The notes beneath the pieces are model-generated. The model ran no database searches, was not told where the DNA came from, and saw nothing but the letters and a program-made list of their open reading frames with translations. The position numbers and the translations under genes were made by a program. This document shows, piece by piece, positions 24,377-33,759 of a stretch of DNA of 64,000 nucleotides. Within the stretch, counting starts at the first letter, position 1. Each line of letters begins with the position of its first letter. The stretch spans positions 238,696 through 302,695 of the forward strand of contig NCGY01000003.1 of assembly GCA_002281775.1 (NCBI GenBank), given 5' to 3'. This DNA is from Hydrogenophilales bacterium 16-64-46. GTDB lineage: Bacteria; Pseudomonadota; Gammaproteobacteria; Burkholderiales; Thiobacillaceae.

Positions 24377-25738
24377 GTGCCGGCCTGGCTGACTGCACTG
24401 CGCGACCTGATCGCCGACGCGAGCCCGCTGCGCCGCGTCATGTTGGCCATGCTGGTCGTACTGCCATTTGTCGCGCTGGGGGCGGCCTGGTTCTGGTTCA
24501 ACCCGGTCGAATACCGGGTGCTGTATCCCAGGCTCTCCGACCGCGCCGGCGGCGAAGTCCTCGTCGCGCTCGAGCAACTCGATATTCCCTATCGCCTGTC
24601 TGCGGATGATGGCCGAATCGAGGTGCCAGCCGGCTCCGTGCACGTCGCGCGCTACCGGCTGGCGGCGCAGGGCCTGCCGCGTACCGACGAGGCGGTGCGT
24701 GCCGAAGCCGAAGACAGCCCGCGCTTCGGCGCCTCGTCGCAGCAGGAGCAGCAGCGCCTGCAGCGCGCGCTCGAGGCCGAACTGGCGCGCTCGGTGCAGA
24801 CGCTGGAGCCGGTTGCGTTCGCGCGGGTGCATCTGGCCTTGCCTAAGGTGTCGCCCTTCCTGCGCGATGCGCCACCCGCGACGGCGGCGGTGCTGGTGAG
24901 GCTCAAAGCCGGCGCGGCCCTGTCGGCGGAGCAGGTGGCGACGATCCAGACCCTGGTCGCTGCCAGCGTGCCGCGCCTGGCGCGCAGCGATGTACAGGTA
25001 TTCGACCCGCGCGGCGTGCAGCACAGCGCCGCACCGGCCGAGGCGGCCGAGTCGCCGCGCATGGCGCTGGAACGCGAACTGGCGCAGCGTGTGCGTGCCG
25101 TGCTCGCGCCCTGGCTGGGCGAGGCAGGTGTGACCGTGCAGGTGACCGCCACGCTCGACGACAGCGAGACGCGCCGCACGGTCGAGCGTGTGCGCAACGT
25201 CACCGTCGGCGGTCATATCCGGCCGCTGGAAAAAACCGTGCAGACCACGGTGCTGCCGGAAGGCCGGCTGGCGCGCTTGGACGCGATTGTGGTGCTGGAT
25301 TTTGACGCCTCGCGCGAAGTGCGCCTGCGCGCCACGCAACTGGCACGGCAGGCGCTGGGCTACAGCGCCGCGCGCGGCGACACGCTCAATGTCTATGTGC
25401 TGCCCGCCGCCCGCCAGGCGCAGGCGCTGGCCGAACCACCGGGCGGAGAAGCCGCCGCACCGGTGAATCCTGAGCCCGTGACCGTGCCGGTATCGATCCC
25501 GCCGCTGCGCGCGCAGGAGAAGGTCCCGGCAGTCGACTACCGGCTGCTCGGTGCGCTGGCCCTGCTCGGCATCGTGCTGGCCGGCGGGGCCCTGTTTGCC
25601 CGCCTGCGTCGCCGCTCCGCGACCGTGCCGGTCGACACAGCCGACGATTTCGACGCACTGCTCGACGCCGCGCGCGAGCAGACGCTCGACAATCCGCGCG
25701 TGACGGCCGACGTGATCAAACTCTGGATGCGCGCATGA
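24377..25738 (+). CDS. fliF: Flagellar MS-ring protein FliF, compact form
   Basis: A 453-residue FliF; family members usually have about 550. An N-terminal membrane helix (VMLAMLVVLPFVALGAAWFW) is followed by the ring-building motif region (VEYRVLYPRLSDRAGGEV, RYRLAAQGLPR) and FGASSQQEQQ, RALEAELARS, then a second membrane helix near residues 390-410. The C-terminal FliG-binding tail NPRVTADVIKLWM is kept. The shortening lies in the periplasmic linker. GTG start with GGAGAC upstream. It opens an operon in which nearly every gene overlaps the next, and no fliE precedes it. Confidence 0.9.
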   Translation: MPAWLTALRDLIADASPLRRVMLAMLVVLPFVALGAAWFWFNPVEYRVLYPRLSDRAGGEVLVALEQLDIPYRLSADDGRIEVPAGSVHVARYRLAAQGLPRTDEAVRAEAEDSPRFGASSQQEQQRLQRALEAELARSVQTLEPVAFARVHLALPKVSPFLRDAPPATAAVLVRLKAGAALSAEQVATIQTLVAASVPRLARSDVQVFDPRGVQHSAAPAEAAESPRMALERELAQRVRAVLAPWLGEAGVTVQVTATLDDSETRRTVERVRNVTVGGHIRPLEKTVQTTVLPEGRLARLDAIVVLDFDASREVRLRATQLARQALGYSAARGDTLNVYVLPAARQAQALAEPPGGEAAAPVNPEPVTVPVSIPPLRAQEKVPAVDYRLLGALALLGIVLAGGALFARLRRRSATVPVDTADDFDALLDAAREQTLDNPRVTADVIKLWMRA

Positions 25739-26700
25739 GCGAGGCCGGCATCGAAAAATCCGCCGCCTTGCTGCTGGCGCTGGGGGAAGAGGCCACAGCG
25801 GCGGTGTTCCGCTATCTCTCGCCGCTTGACGTCTCCCGGCTGGGTCAGGCCATGCGCGCGCTCGAGGTCTTGCCACGCGAGCGCGTGCGCAGCGTGCTGC
25901 ACGATTTTTCCCGCGAGGCGGCACAACAGACCGGCTTTGCCGCCGACACCGCTCGCTTTCTCGACGACGCGCTGACGCGCGCCTGGCCGCCCGAGCGGGC
26001 GCAGGCGATGCTGCGCCGTCTGGGCGCGGCCGGTGCCGAGGCGCTGGAAAATCTGGCCTGGCGCGAGCCTGCCGAACTGGCCAGCCTGCTGGACGCGCAG
26101 CCGCCCGCGCTGGTGGCCGCGGTGATGGCCCAGTTGCCGCGCGACCTGGCGGCCGCCACGCTGGACATCCTGCCGGCCGCCGCGCGCGCCGCGACGCTGG
26201 CCGAGCTGGCGCACCGCACCGCGCCGGGCACCGATACCCTCGCCGAACTCGACGACTGGCTGGCCAGCCTGATCCCGGCCGCGCCGGAATCGGGCGAGGC
26301 AACAGCCGCCAATCTGCTCGACCGCATGAGCGGTGGCGCGGCGGCGGCTACACTCGCCCAGCTCGACAGTGCCGATGCCGGTCTGGCTGCCCGGCTGCGT
26401 GCCCGCGCCCTGGAATTCGACGATCTCGCGCGCGCATCCGAGGACGGCCGCCGCCTGTTCCTGCGCCAGGTGGGTGCGCGCACCCTGCTGCTGGCGCTGA
26501 AGGGCAGCGACGGCCAGGTGCTGGCGGCGCTGTCGGCGGTGATGAGCCCGTCTGCGGCGCTGCGCATGAAGGACGATCTCGACACCCTGGGCGCGGTGTC
26601 CGTCACCGAAATCCAGGCTGCGCAGCACGAAGCGGCGGCGCTGCTGCGCGCGCTCGCTGCCGAGGGCGCGATCCATTTTGAGGAAGAGGCGTGGGCATGA
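25735..26700 (+). CDS. fliG: Flagellar switch/rotor protein FliG, divergent
   Basis: A 321-residue FliG, near normal length. The N-terminal domain that holds FliF (IEKSAALLLALGEEATAAVFRYL) and the C-terminal motor domain (EFDDLARASEDGRRLFLRQV, LLLALKGSDGQVLAAL, SPSAALRMKDDLDTLGAVSVTEIQAAQ) are recognisable. Some charged residues of the torque helix are changed: the usual DDR pattern is EDGR here, and GPVR is GAVS. The middle region is alanine-rich. That divergence, with no recognisable FliM or FliN gene in the locus, suggests a specialised or decaying rotor. Confidence 0.87.
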   Translation: MSEAGIEKSAALLLALGEEATAAVFRYLSPLDVSRLGQAMRALEVLPRERVRSVLHDFSREAAQQTGFAADTARFLDDALTRAWPPERAQAMLRRLGAAGAEALENLAWREPAELASLLDAQPPALVAAVMAQLPRDLAAATLDILPAAARAATLAELAHRTAPGTDTLAELDDWLASLIPAAPESGEATAANLLDRMSGGAAAATLAQLDSADAGLAARLRARALEFDDLARASEDGRRLFLRQVGARTLLLALKGSDGQVLAALSAVMSPSAALRMKDDLDTLGAVSVTEIQAAQHEAAALLRALAAEGAIHFEEEAWA

Positions 26701-27296
26701 GCACGAAGGAAAACAGGCCATCGGCATTCGAGCAGTGGGAAGCACCGCTGTCCGCCCTGCCGGACGCCGCGCATGCGGCCCCGGACGACATCGCGGGCGA
26801 GTGTGCCCGGCTGCGCGAAACCGCCCGCGCCGAGGGCCATGCCGAAGGCCTGGCTGCCGGGCGCGCCGAGATCGAAGCCAATGCCATGCGGATGAGCCAG
26901 CTGGCCGAGAGCTTTTCCTCCACCCTCGACAACCTCGATTTCCGCCTCGCCGACATGGTGCTCGAACTCGCGCTCGACGTGGCGCGCCAGGTGGTGGCGG
27001 GGGAACTCGCCGCGCGTCCGGAACGCCTGCTCGACGTGGTGAACCTGGCTCTGAAGCAGATGGCGGAAACCAGCCGCGAATCGCGCCTGCTGCTGAACCC
27101 GGACGACGCCGCGCTGGTGCGGCCGCATCTCGATGGTGTGCTCGACAAGTCGCGCCTGCGCATCGTCGAGGATGCCCGCATCGTGCGCGGCGGCTGCCTC
27201 ATCGAAACCTCGCAGGGCGATCTCGACGCGACGCTGCCAGCGCGCTGGCGGCAGGTGGTGCAGGTGTTGGGCTCCAATCTCAACTGGCTGGAATGA
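26697..27296 (+). CDS. fliH: Flagellar assembly protein FliH
   Basis: A 199-residue FliH, the negative regulator and escort of the export ATPase FliI. The central glycine-rich ARAEGHAEGLAAGRAEIEA corresponds to the GxxxG helix, and the C-terminal domain has LALDVARQVVAGEL and LLLNPDDAALVRPHLDG. The ATG at 26697 overlaps the fliG stop (ATGA); a GTG six bases upstream is an alternative. AGGAAGAGG upstream serves as ribosome site. Confidence 0.87.
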   Translation: MSTKENRPSAFEQWEAPLSALPDAAHAAPDDIAGECARLRETARAEGHAEGLAAGRAEIEANAMRMSQLAESFSSTLDNLDFRLADMVLELALDVARQVVAGELAARPERLLDVVNLALKQMAETSRESRLLLNPDDAALVRPHLDGVLDKSRLRIVEDARIVRGGCLIETSQGDLDATLPARWRQVVQVLGSNLNWLE

Positions 27297-27302
27297 GCGC
27301 GC

Positions 27303-28700
27303 ATGGTTGATCGTACCGTGCAACTGCGCGAATACCTGGCCGATTGCCGCCGCGCCGTCGGCTGGGCCACGCCGATCGCCACCAGTGGCCGGCTCACCCG
27401 CGTGTCCGGGCTGGTGATGGAAGCCGTGGGCCTGCGCCTGCCGGTGGGTAGCCAGTGCCACATCCAGATTCCCGGCGGGCAGAGCATCGAAGCGGAAGTC
27501 GCGGGCTTTGCCGGCGACCGCCTGTTCATCATGCCGGCCACCGACATCTACGGTGTGATGCCTGGCGCGCGCGTGATTCCCGACAACCCGATGGCGGCGC
27601 AGCCCCCGCGCCTGGGCCTGCGCTACATTCCGCGCCGCCGCGCGCAGGACCGCGTGCGCCAGGTGCCGGTGGGCGAGCGCCTGCTCGGCCGCGTGCTCGA
27701 CGGCGCCGGCCGGCCGCTCGACGGCATGGGCCCGCTGTCACTGGAACGCCGCGTGCCGCTCTACAGCCGGCCGATCAATCCGCTCGAACGCGCGCCGATC
27801 CGGCAGACGCTGGATGTGGGCGTGCGCGCCATCAATGGCCTGCTCACCGTGGGGCGCGGCCAGCGGCTGGGCCTCTTCGCCGGCAGCGGCGTGGGCAAGA
27901 GCGTGCTGCTCGGCATGATGGCGCGCTATACCGAGGCCGACGTGGTGGTGGTGGGTCTGATCGGCGAACGCGGCCGCGAGGTCAAGGAATTCATCGACCG
28001 CATCCTCGGCAACGAGGGCATGGCGCGCGCGGTGGTGGTGGCCGCACCTGCCGACCATCCGCCGTTGATGCGGCTGAACGGCGCGGCCTACGCCATGTCG
28101 ATTGCCGAATACTTTCGCGACCAGGGCAAGCACGTGCTGCTGATCATGGACTCGCTGACCCGCTACGCCATGGCGCAGCGCGAGGTGGCGCTGGCGATCG
28201 GCGAGCCGCCCGCCACCAAGGGCTATCCGCCGTCGGTATTCGCCAAGCTGCCGCAGCTCGCCGAGCGCGCCGGCAACGGCCGCAGCGGCAGCGGGTCGAT
28301 CACGGCGTTTTTCACCGTGCTGATGGAAGGCGACGACCAGCAGGACCCCATCGCCGACGCCGCGCGCGCGATCCTCGACGGCCACATCGTGCTGTCCCGC
28401 GATCTGGCCGACGCCGGGCAATACCCCGCCATCGACGTCGAAGCCTCGATCAGCCGTGCCCAGCCCGATTTGCTGTCCGACGAGGCGCTGGAGCGTACGC
28501 GCCGTTTCAAGTATCTCTATTCGCGTTACATGCGCAGCCGCGACCTGCTCGCCGTGGGGGCGTATGTGCCGGGAGCCGACGTGGTGCTCGACGAAGGCGT
28601 GCGGCTGTACCCGCGCATGCAGCAGTACCTGATGCAGGGGATGCGCGAGCGCGCCACGCTCGACGACGCCCGCGCCGCGCTGGCCGAGGTGCTCGAATGA
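27303..28700 (+). CDS. fliI: Flagellum-specific export ATPase FliI
   Basis: A 465-residue F1-like ATPase that releases export substrates at the flagellar type III gate. Walker A is AGSGVGKS (about residues 194-201). [34 protein letters not shown] and [20 protein letters not shown] are the canonical FliI/SctN blocks, with [20 protein letters not shown] further on. All catalytic motifs are intact. fliJ overlaps its 3' end by 4 bases. Confidence 0.95.
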   Translation: MVDRTVQLREYLADCRRAVGWATPIATSGRLTRVSGLVMEAVGLRLPVGSQCHIQIPGGQSIEAEVAGFAGDRLFIMPATDIYGVMPGARVIPDNPMAAQPPRLGLRYIPRRRAQDRVRQVPVGERLLGRVLDGAGRPLDGMGPLSLERRVPLYSRPINPLERAPIRQTLDVGVRAINGLLTVGRGQRLGLFAGSGVGKSVLLGMMARYTEADVVVVGLIGERGREVKEFIDRILGNEGMARAVVVAAPADHPPLMRLNGAAYAMSIAEYFRDQGKHVLLIMDSLTRYAMAQREVALAIGEPPATKGYPPSVFAKLPQLAERAGNGRSGSGSITAFFTVLMEGDDQQDPIADAARAILDGHIVLSRDLADAGQYPAIDVEASISRAQPDLLSDEALERTRRFKYLYSRYMRSRDLLAVGAYVPGADVVLDEGVRLYPRMQQYLMQGMRERATLDDARAALAEVLE

Positions 28701-29146
28701 AGCCGTTCGCGCTCGCCCGCGTGCTCCAGCTCGCCGAGCGGCGCAGCGAAACCCTGTCGCGCGGGGTCAAGCAGGCGCATGGGATATGGCTGCGCGCACG
28801 CGGCCGGCAGGTGCAACTCACCGCCTTGCGCGACGCGCACATTGCGCTGCTCGCGCTCGATCTCAAGAGCGGCGTGTCCGCCGCGCAGGTACGTGAAGCC
28901 AGCCGCCTGCAGCAGGCGCAGGCTGAAGAAATGCAGGCGGCGCAGGCGGCCATCGATGCGGCCCACGCCGAATGGCAGGCCCGCCTCGACGCCTGGCTGG
29001 CGGAAGAAAACCGGGTCAAGGCCCTGCGCCTGCTCGAAGCCCGCCACCAGGCCGCAGTCGCCATCGCCGAACGCCGCATCGAACAACGCCAGCACGACGA
29101 GCTGGTCGAGCGCATGCATCAGCAGAATGGCGGACGGAGACGCTGA
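28697..29146 (+). CDS. fliJ: Flagellar export chaperone FliJ
   Basis: A 149-residue, highly charged, almost wholly helical protein with coiled-coil character. Length, composition and position directly after fliI match FliJ, which sits in the centre of the FliI hexamer. The sequence itself is weakly conserved in this family, so the call rests mostly on context. It overlaps fliI (ATGA) and the next gene (TGATG). Confidence 0.8.
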   Translation: MKPFALARVLQLAERRSETLSRGVKQAHGIWLRARGRQVQLTALRDAHIALLALDLKSGVSAAQVREASRLQQAQAEEMQAAQAAIDAAHAEWQARLDAWLAEENRVKALRLLEARHQAAVAIAERRIEQRQHDELVERMHQQNGGRRR

Positions 29147-29670
29147 TGCCCCTGCTCGATCTTTCGGCTGAAGAAGTGGCGTTTCTCGCGCAGCCTCTGC
29201 CAGCCCAACTCGCATCGCATCCCGACGGTGCCGGTGTGGGGTCGGCGCATCACTGCGCAGACGATTTCGCTGCGCGGCTGGGGCAGGGGCTGGCACTGAC
29301 ACTGGGCGCGCGCCTGCGCCTGCCGCTGATGCTTGTGCCGTGCAGCTACGAGGCAACGCCAGGTATGCGTCCGCACTGGCGGGTGAGCCCGGCACTCGCC
29401 GGCCTGTGGTTGGCGCGCCGGCAGGGCATGGATGCTCGCAGCGTCCATCCGGCGATGCCAGGCTGGCAGGGCGGGGCGCATGTGCCGCGCGCCCTGCTGC
29501 ACACGCTCGACGCCGTGCTCGCCGAACGCTGGCTCGACGCCCCCGCCACCCTGCCGGGCGGGCTCGCCTGGCGGCTGGCGGCATCGGATACGGACATCAT
29601 CCTGGCGCTCAACCTGCCGGCATCGGCAGCCGGGATGCAGCGCTGGGCACGGGAGATCATCGCCTCATGA
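29146..29670 (+). CDS. Unknown protein at the fliK/L/M/N position; possible reduced FliM/SctQ-like protein
   Basis: A 174-residue soluble protein that I cannot assign firmly. It lies between fliJ and fliO, where other species have fliK, fliL, fliM and fliN. LGARLRLPLMLV, then ALAGLWLARRQGM, LHTLDAVLAERWLD and LAWRLAASDTDIILALNLP resemble the order of motifs in the middle domain of FliM and SctQ. The SpoA (C-ring) domain at the C-terminus is missing, as is the N-terminal CheY-binding motif. It overlaps both neighbours, so it is surely expressed with them. An unrelated locus-specific factor is equally possible. Confidence 0.6.
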   Translation: MPLLDLSAEEVAFLAQPLPAQLASHPDGAGVGSAHHCADDFAARLGQGLALTLGARLRLPLMLVPCSYEATPGMRPHWRVSPALAGLWLARRQGMDARSVHPAMPGWQGGAHVPRALLHTLDAVLAERWLDAPATLPGGLAWRLAASDTDIILALNLPASAAGMQRWAREIIAS

Positions 29671-29993
29671 AACCCGCAGCATTTCTCCTGTGCGCCCTGC
29701 CTGCGACCGCCTGGGCGGCTGATGCCGTCAGCGGCACGCTCACCGTGCTGCTCGCGCTGGCGCTCATCCTTGGCGGCTTCGTCACGCTTGCCTGGCTGGC
29801 CCGGCGCTACCTGCCCGGCATGGCCGCGCAGGGCGTGGTGAGGGTGGTGGGCTCGACAGCGGTGGGCGCGCGCGAACGCGTCGTCGTCGTCGAAGTGGAC
29901 GACACCTGGCTGCTGCTGGGTGTGGGCGGCGGCAATGTGCGCCTGCTGCACAGCCAGCCCAAACCTGCCGACAAGGGAATCGGGGCGGCATGA
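29667..29993 (+). CDS. fliO: Flagellar biosynthetic protein FliO
   Basis: A 108-residue protein with a signal-like N-terminus (KPAAFLLCALPATAWAA), one membrane segment (LTVLLALALILGGFVTLAWLARRYLPG) and the small cytosolic FliO domain (VVRVVGSTAVGARERVVVVEV, WLLLGVGGGNVRLL). FliO helps assemble FliP into the export gate. Start and stop overlap both neighbours (ATGA). Confidence 0.87.
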   Translation: MKPAAFLLCALPATAWAADAVSGTLTVLLALALILGGFVTLAWLARRYLPGMAAQGVVRVVGSTAVGARERVVVVEVDDTWLLLGVGGGNVRLLHSQPKPADKGIGAA

Positions 29994-30736
29994 GCACCTT
30001 CGCCATGCTCACCCGTCTGGGCAGTCTGCTGCTGGCCGGCTTCGCCCTGCCGGTGCTGGCCGCCGACCCCAGCGTGCCCCTGCTGGCCGTCACGCCGGGG
30101 GTGGGCGGACAGGTGATCGGCGTGCCGGGGGCGAGCCTGCCCTGGCTGCTGCTGTTTCCGTTTCTGCCGGCGCTGTTGTTGGCGTTCACGGCTTTCGCGC
30201 GCATTGCGGTGGTGCTGTATCTGCTGCGCCAGGGCCTGGGCGTGGGCAACGCGCCGCCCAATCTGGTGCTCACCGGCCTGGCGGTATTGCTGACGATTTT
30301 CGTGATGTCGCCGGCCCTGAAAAAAATCGACGCCGAGGCCTACCAGCCCTATCTTGCCGGAGCGCTGGAATTCAACGACGCAGCGGCGCAGGCGGCCGAA
30401 CCGCTGAAGGTGTTCATGCTGCGGCAGACCCGCGCCGAAGACCTGGCGCTGTTCATCGACGGCGACGCCCGCATCGATCCCAAGCGGGTGGAGACGGTGC
30501 CGCTCGCTGCGCTGGCCCCGGCCTTTCTCACCAGCGAACTGAAGACCGCGTTCCAGATCGGCTTCATGGTGATCCTGCCGTTTCTGGTCATCGATCTCGT
30601 TGTGGCTGCCGTGCTCACCGCGCTCGGCATGATCATGCTGCCGCCGCAACTGGTTTCGCTGCCGTTGAAGCTGCTGCTTTTCGTCGCCGTGGACGGCTGG
30701 CATCTGCTGGTCGGCTCGCTGATCGGAAGCTTCTGA
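29990..30736 (+). CDS. fliP: Flagellar export gate protein FliP
   Basis: A 248-residue FliP with a cleavable signal (LLLAGFALPVLAA), as in other FliP proteins. Conserved blocks are FTAFARIAVVLYLLRQGLG, PNLVLTGLAVLLTIFVMSP, PAFLTSELKTAFQIGFMV and LGMIMLPPQLVSLPLKLLLF. FliP forms the core of the type III gate with FliQ and FliR. The length is normal and no motif is broken. Confidence 0.94.
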   Translation: MSTFAMLTRLGSLLLAGFALPVLAADPSVPLLAVTPGVGGQVIGVPGASLPWLLLFPFLPALLLAFTAFARIAVVLYLLRQGLGVGNAPPNLVLTGLAVLLTIFVMSPALKKIDAEAYQPYLAGALEFNDAAAQAAEPLKVFMLRQTRAEDLALFIDGDARIDPKRVETVPLAALAPAFLTSELKTAFQIGFMVILPFLVIDLVVAAVLTALGMIMLPPQLVSLPLKLLLFVAVDGWHLLVGSLIGSF

Positions 30737-30990
30737 TGGAAGACCTCGCGCGCGACGCCCTCTGGCTGACGCTTACTGTGGCCGCACCGGTTCTGCTGGC
30801 TGCGCTGGCGGTGGCCTTCGTCATCAGCCTCGTCCAGGCGACCACGCAAATCCTCGAACCGACGCTGTCCTTCGTGCCCAAGCTCATCGTCGTCGGCCTC
30901 GTGCTGGCCCTGCTGGGCGGCTGGATGAGCGGCCTCGTCGTCGATTTTGCCCGCACGCTGCTCACGGATTTTCCTGCCCTGATTGAATGA
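30736..30990 (+). CDS. fliQ: Flagellar export gate protein FliQ
   Basis: An 84-residue protein with two membrane helices and the family core SLVQATTQILEPTLSFVPKL. It normally wraps the FliP/FliR core of the gate. The ATG overlaps the fliP stop by one base, and the stop overlaps the fliR start (ATGA). Confidence 0.93.
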   Translation: MEDLARDALWLTLTVAAPVLLAALAVAFVISLVQATTQILEPTLSFVPKLIVVGLVLALLGGWMSGLVVDFARTLLTDFPALIE

Positions 30991-31742
30991 TGCCCCTGAC
31001 CGAAGCCGCGCTGCTGGCCTGGGGGTTTGCCTTCGCCCGTCTGGCCGGCTGGACGCTGTTCGATCCACTGCTCGCGCGCCTGCCTCTGGGTGGCCGGCTC
31101 ATGCTGGCGGCGGCGCTTGCCGCTGCGCTGGCACCGGGGCTGGCGACGCCGCCCGTGTCGGCGCAGGGCGCGGCCCTGCTGCCCATGCTCGCGCTGGAAG
31201 TCCTCTGGGGCGCGGGGCTTGCGCTGGGGGTGGCCGTCGTCTTCACGCTGGCGCGGCTGGTCGTACTGTGGACCGGTCACACCGCCACCGCCGGCCTGTT
31301 GACGTTGACGCCGCAACAGGGCGACACCTCGGACGCGGCCTGGCGGGCGCTGGCGGGTTGGCTGGCGGTACTGGCGTTTCTGGGCGCGGGCGGGCACCTG
31401 CTGGTGGTCGCCGCCCTGCGCGAGAGTTTCGCGGTGATGCCCGTGGCGGGGTTGCCCGCCGTGGAAGACTTGCGCCGCCTCGGCGAGTCGGTCGGCTGGC
31501 TGTTCGCCACCGGCGCGACGCTGGCCCTGCCGCTGCTGGCGCTGGCGTTGCTGATCCAGCTGGCGTTCTTTGTGCTGGCGCGCACCACGCCGGGACTCGA
31601 CATGTTCTCGATGGGACTGGGGCTCGCCGCCGTCGGCCTCTTGGCAGCGTGGATCGTCGCCGTGCCCGTGATTGCGCGGGGCATCACCGAAGGTCTCACG
31701 CAACTGGGTTTCTGGTTCGCCGCGTGGACAGACGTTCGATAG
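30987..31742 (+). CDS. fliR: Flagellar export gate protein FliR
   Basis: A 251-residue polytopic membrane protein of the FliR/SctT family (FARLAGWTLFDPLL, ALEVLWGAGLALGVAVVF, LARTTPGLDMFSMGL). It completes the FliP-FliQ-FliR gate. flhB, which normally follows fliR or lies elsewhere with flhA, is absent; dapA comes next after 29 bases. Conservation is lower than in FliP, which is usual. Confidence 0.9.
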   Translation: MMPLTEAALLAWGFAFARLAGWTLFDPLLARLPLGGRLMLAAALAAALAPGLATPPVSAQGAALLPMLALEVLWGAGLALGVAVVFTLARLVVLWTGHTATAGLLTLTPQQGDTSDAAWRALAGWLAVLAFLGAGGHLLVVAALRESFAVMPVAGLPAVEDLRRLGESVGWLFATGATLALPLLALALLIQLAFFVLARTTPGLDMFSMGLGLAAVGLLAAWIVAVPVIARGITEGLTQLGFWFAAWTDVR

Positions 31743-31771
31743 GGTGTTGACCGGCGCTTTGGATTACGGAA

Positions 31772-32653
31772 ATGAAAATGATCCGGGGCAGCCTGGTCGC
31801 ACTCGTCACGCCCATGTCTGAGGACGGTGCGCTCGACCTCGACGCCCTGCGCCGCCTGGTCGACTGGCACATCGCCGAAGGCACGGACGGCATCGTCATC
31901 GTCGGCACCACGGGCGAATCGCCCACGGTCGATTTCGACGAGCACTGCCAGCTCATCCGCACCGCCGTCGAACAGGCGGCAGGGCGCGTGCCGGTGATCG
32001 CCGGCACCGGGGCCAACTCCACCCGCGAAGCGATCGAGCTCACCGCTTGCGCAAAAGCCTCGGGCGCCGCCGCCGGCCTGTCGGTCGTGCCCTATTACAA
32101 CAAGCCCACGCAGGAAGGCCTGTACCAGCACTACAAGGCCATTGCCGAAGCGGTCGAACTGCCACTCATTCTCTACAACGTGCCCGGCCGCACGGTCGCC
32201 GATCTGGCGAACGACACCGCGCTGCGTCTCGCGCAGGTACCTGGCGTGATCGGTCTGAAGGACGCCACCGGCAACATGGAGCGCGCCTCCGACCTGTTGC
32301 GGCGCGCGCCGGCGAATTTTGCGCTGTATAGCGGGGACGATGCCTCGGGCCTGCCCTTCATGCTGCTGGGTGGCCACGGCGTGATCTCGGTGACGGCCAA
32401 CGTCGCGCCGAAACTCATGCACCAGATGTGCGAAGCCGCGTTTGCCGGGAACCTCGTCCTCGGTCGCGAAATCAACAACAGGCTCCTGCCGCTGCACAGC
32501 AAGCTCTTCCTCGAAGCCAACCCGATTCCCGCCAAGTGGGCGGTGGCGCAGCTCGGACGGATGCCTGCCGGCGTGCGCCTGCCGCTCACGCCGCTGTCCG
32601 CAACGCACCACGAAACCTTGCGCGAGGCGATGCGCCACGCCGGTCTGATGTAA
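31772..32653 (+). CDS. dapA: 4-hydroxy-tetrahydrodipicolinate synthase
   Basis: A 293-residue DapA that condenses pyruvate with aspartate semialdehyde in lysine and cell-wall precursor synthesis. The Schiff-base lysine is Lys163 ([10 protein letters not shown]), with Tyr135 in LYNVPGR and the TTGES motif at 46-50. All catalytic elements are present. Two ATGs six bases apart begin the gene; I chose the first. bamC follows 13 bases after its stop, a pairing that is also conserved in E. coli. Confidence 0.96.
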   Translation: MKMIRGSLVALVTPMSEDGALDLDALRRLVDWHIAEGTDGIVIVGTTGESPTVDFDEHCQLIRTAVEQAAGRVPVIAGTGANSTREAIELTACAKASGAAAGLSVVPYYNKPTQEGLYQHYKAIAEAVELPLILYNVPGRTVADLANDTALRLAQVPGVIGLKDATGNMERASDLLRRAPANFALYSGDDASGLPFMLLGGHGVISVTANVAPKLMHQMCEAAFAGNLVLGREINNRLLPLHSKLFLEANPIPAKWAVAQLGRMPAGVRLPLTPLSATHHETLREAMRHAGLM

Positions 32654-32666
32654 AAAAAGGATGCCC

Positions 32667-33749
32667 ATGCGTTACCTGTCTCTCCTCTTGGCTGCCTCGC
32701 TCGTCGCGGGCTGCGGCATCATCGAAAGCAAAAAGATCGACTATAAGTCGGCGCAGAAGGCGCCCACGCTCGAATTGCCGCCCGACCTCGTCGCGCCGTC
32801 TGCCGACAACCGCTACGCCATCCCCGACACCCAGGGTGGCGGAACCGCCACGCTGTCGACCTTCAACCAGGAACGCAAGGTGGCCCCGGCCGGCACGCAG
32901 ACCCTGCTGCCGGTACAGGACAAGGCCCGTATCGAACGCGCCGGCACCCAGCGCTGGCTGGTGGTGAACGCCACGCCGCAGCAGGTGTGGCCGGTGATCA
33001 GGGACTTCTGGCAGGAAAGCGGTTTCATCATCAACATCGAATCGCCCGAGACCGGTGTGATCGAAACCGACTGGGCGGAAAACCGCGCGAAGATTCCGCA
33101 GGATGTCATCCGCCGTTCGCTCGGCAAGGTACTCGACGGTCTATATTCCACCGCCGAGCGCGACAAGTTCCGCACCCGTATCGAACAGGGCCGTGATGGC
33201 ACGGAAATCTATCTCAGCCATCGCGGCATGATCGAGGTGTACGCCACCGAAGGCCAGGACAAGACTGTCTGGCAGCCGCGTCCCGCCGACCCCGAACTCG
33301 AAGCGGAAATGCTGCGTCGCCTGATGCTGCGTTTCGGCGTTGAGGAGGCGCGCGCCGAGACCCTGCTGGCCAAGCAGCAGACGCCCGAGCAGGCGCGCAT
33401 CGTCAAGGACGGCGGGGCCAACAACCTGGAAATGGACGAAGGCTTCGACCGCGCCTGGCGTCGCGTCGGCCTGGCACTCGACCGCGTCGGCTTTGCCGTG
33501 GAAGACCGCGACCGTTCAAAGGGTGTGTACTTCGTGCGCTACATCGATCCGGAAGCCGACAACGACAGCAAGCGCGACGACGGCATCCTTGCCAAGTTCG
33601 CCTTCTGGAAGAGCAAGAAGCCGCAGGCCTCGCCGCAGGTGCAGGTCGTGGTGAGCGAGGCGGGCGAGAAGTCCCGCGTGTCGGTGACGGGTGCCGATGC
33701 GGGCACGCAGAACCGCATCGTCAACCTGCTCTACAAGGAACTGAAGTAA
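32667..33749 (+). CDS. bamC: Outer membrane assembly lipoprotein BamC
   Basis: A 360-residue lipoprotein with lipobox LVAGC (Cys16), the long unstructured N-terminal segment rich in proline (KAPTLELPPDLVAPSADNRY) that contacts BamD, and two helix-grip domains. BamC is part of the beta-barrel assembly machine at the outer membrane. I chose the second ATG (32667), because AAGGAT lies at the right distance from it; the first ATG at 32661 would add two residues. Confidence 0.92.
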   Translation: MRYLSLLLAASLVAGCGIIESKKIDYKSAQKAPTLELPPDLVAPSADNRYAIPDTQGGGTATLSTFNQERKVAPAGTQTLLPVQDKARIERAGTQRWLVVNATPQQVWPVIRDFWQESGFIINIESPETGVIETDWAENRAKIPQDVIRRSLGKVLDGLYSTAERDKFRTRIEQGRDGTEIYLSHRGMIEVYATEGQDKTVWQPRPADPELEAEMLRRLMLRFGVEEARAETLLAKQQTPEQARIVKDGGANNLEMDEGFDRAWRRVGLALDRVGFAVEDRDRSKGVYFVRYIDPEADNDSKRDDGILAKFAFWKSKKPQASPQVQVVVSEAGEKSRVSVTGADAGTQNRIVNLLYKELK

Positions 33750-33759
33750 GGCGCGCGCG

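Noticed and set aside
24377..31742. Non-flagellar virulence type III secretion system
   Set aside because: No secretin, needle, SctD or translocon genes; FliG, FliH, FliJ and FliO are flagellar types.
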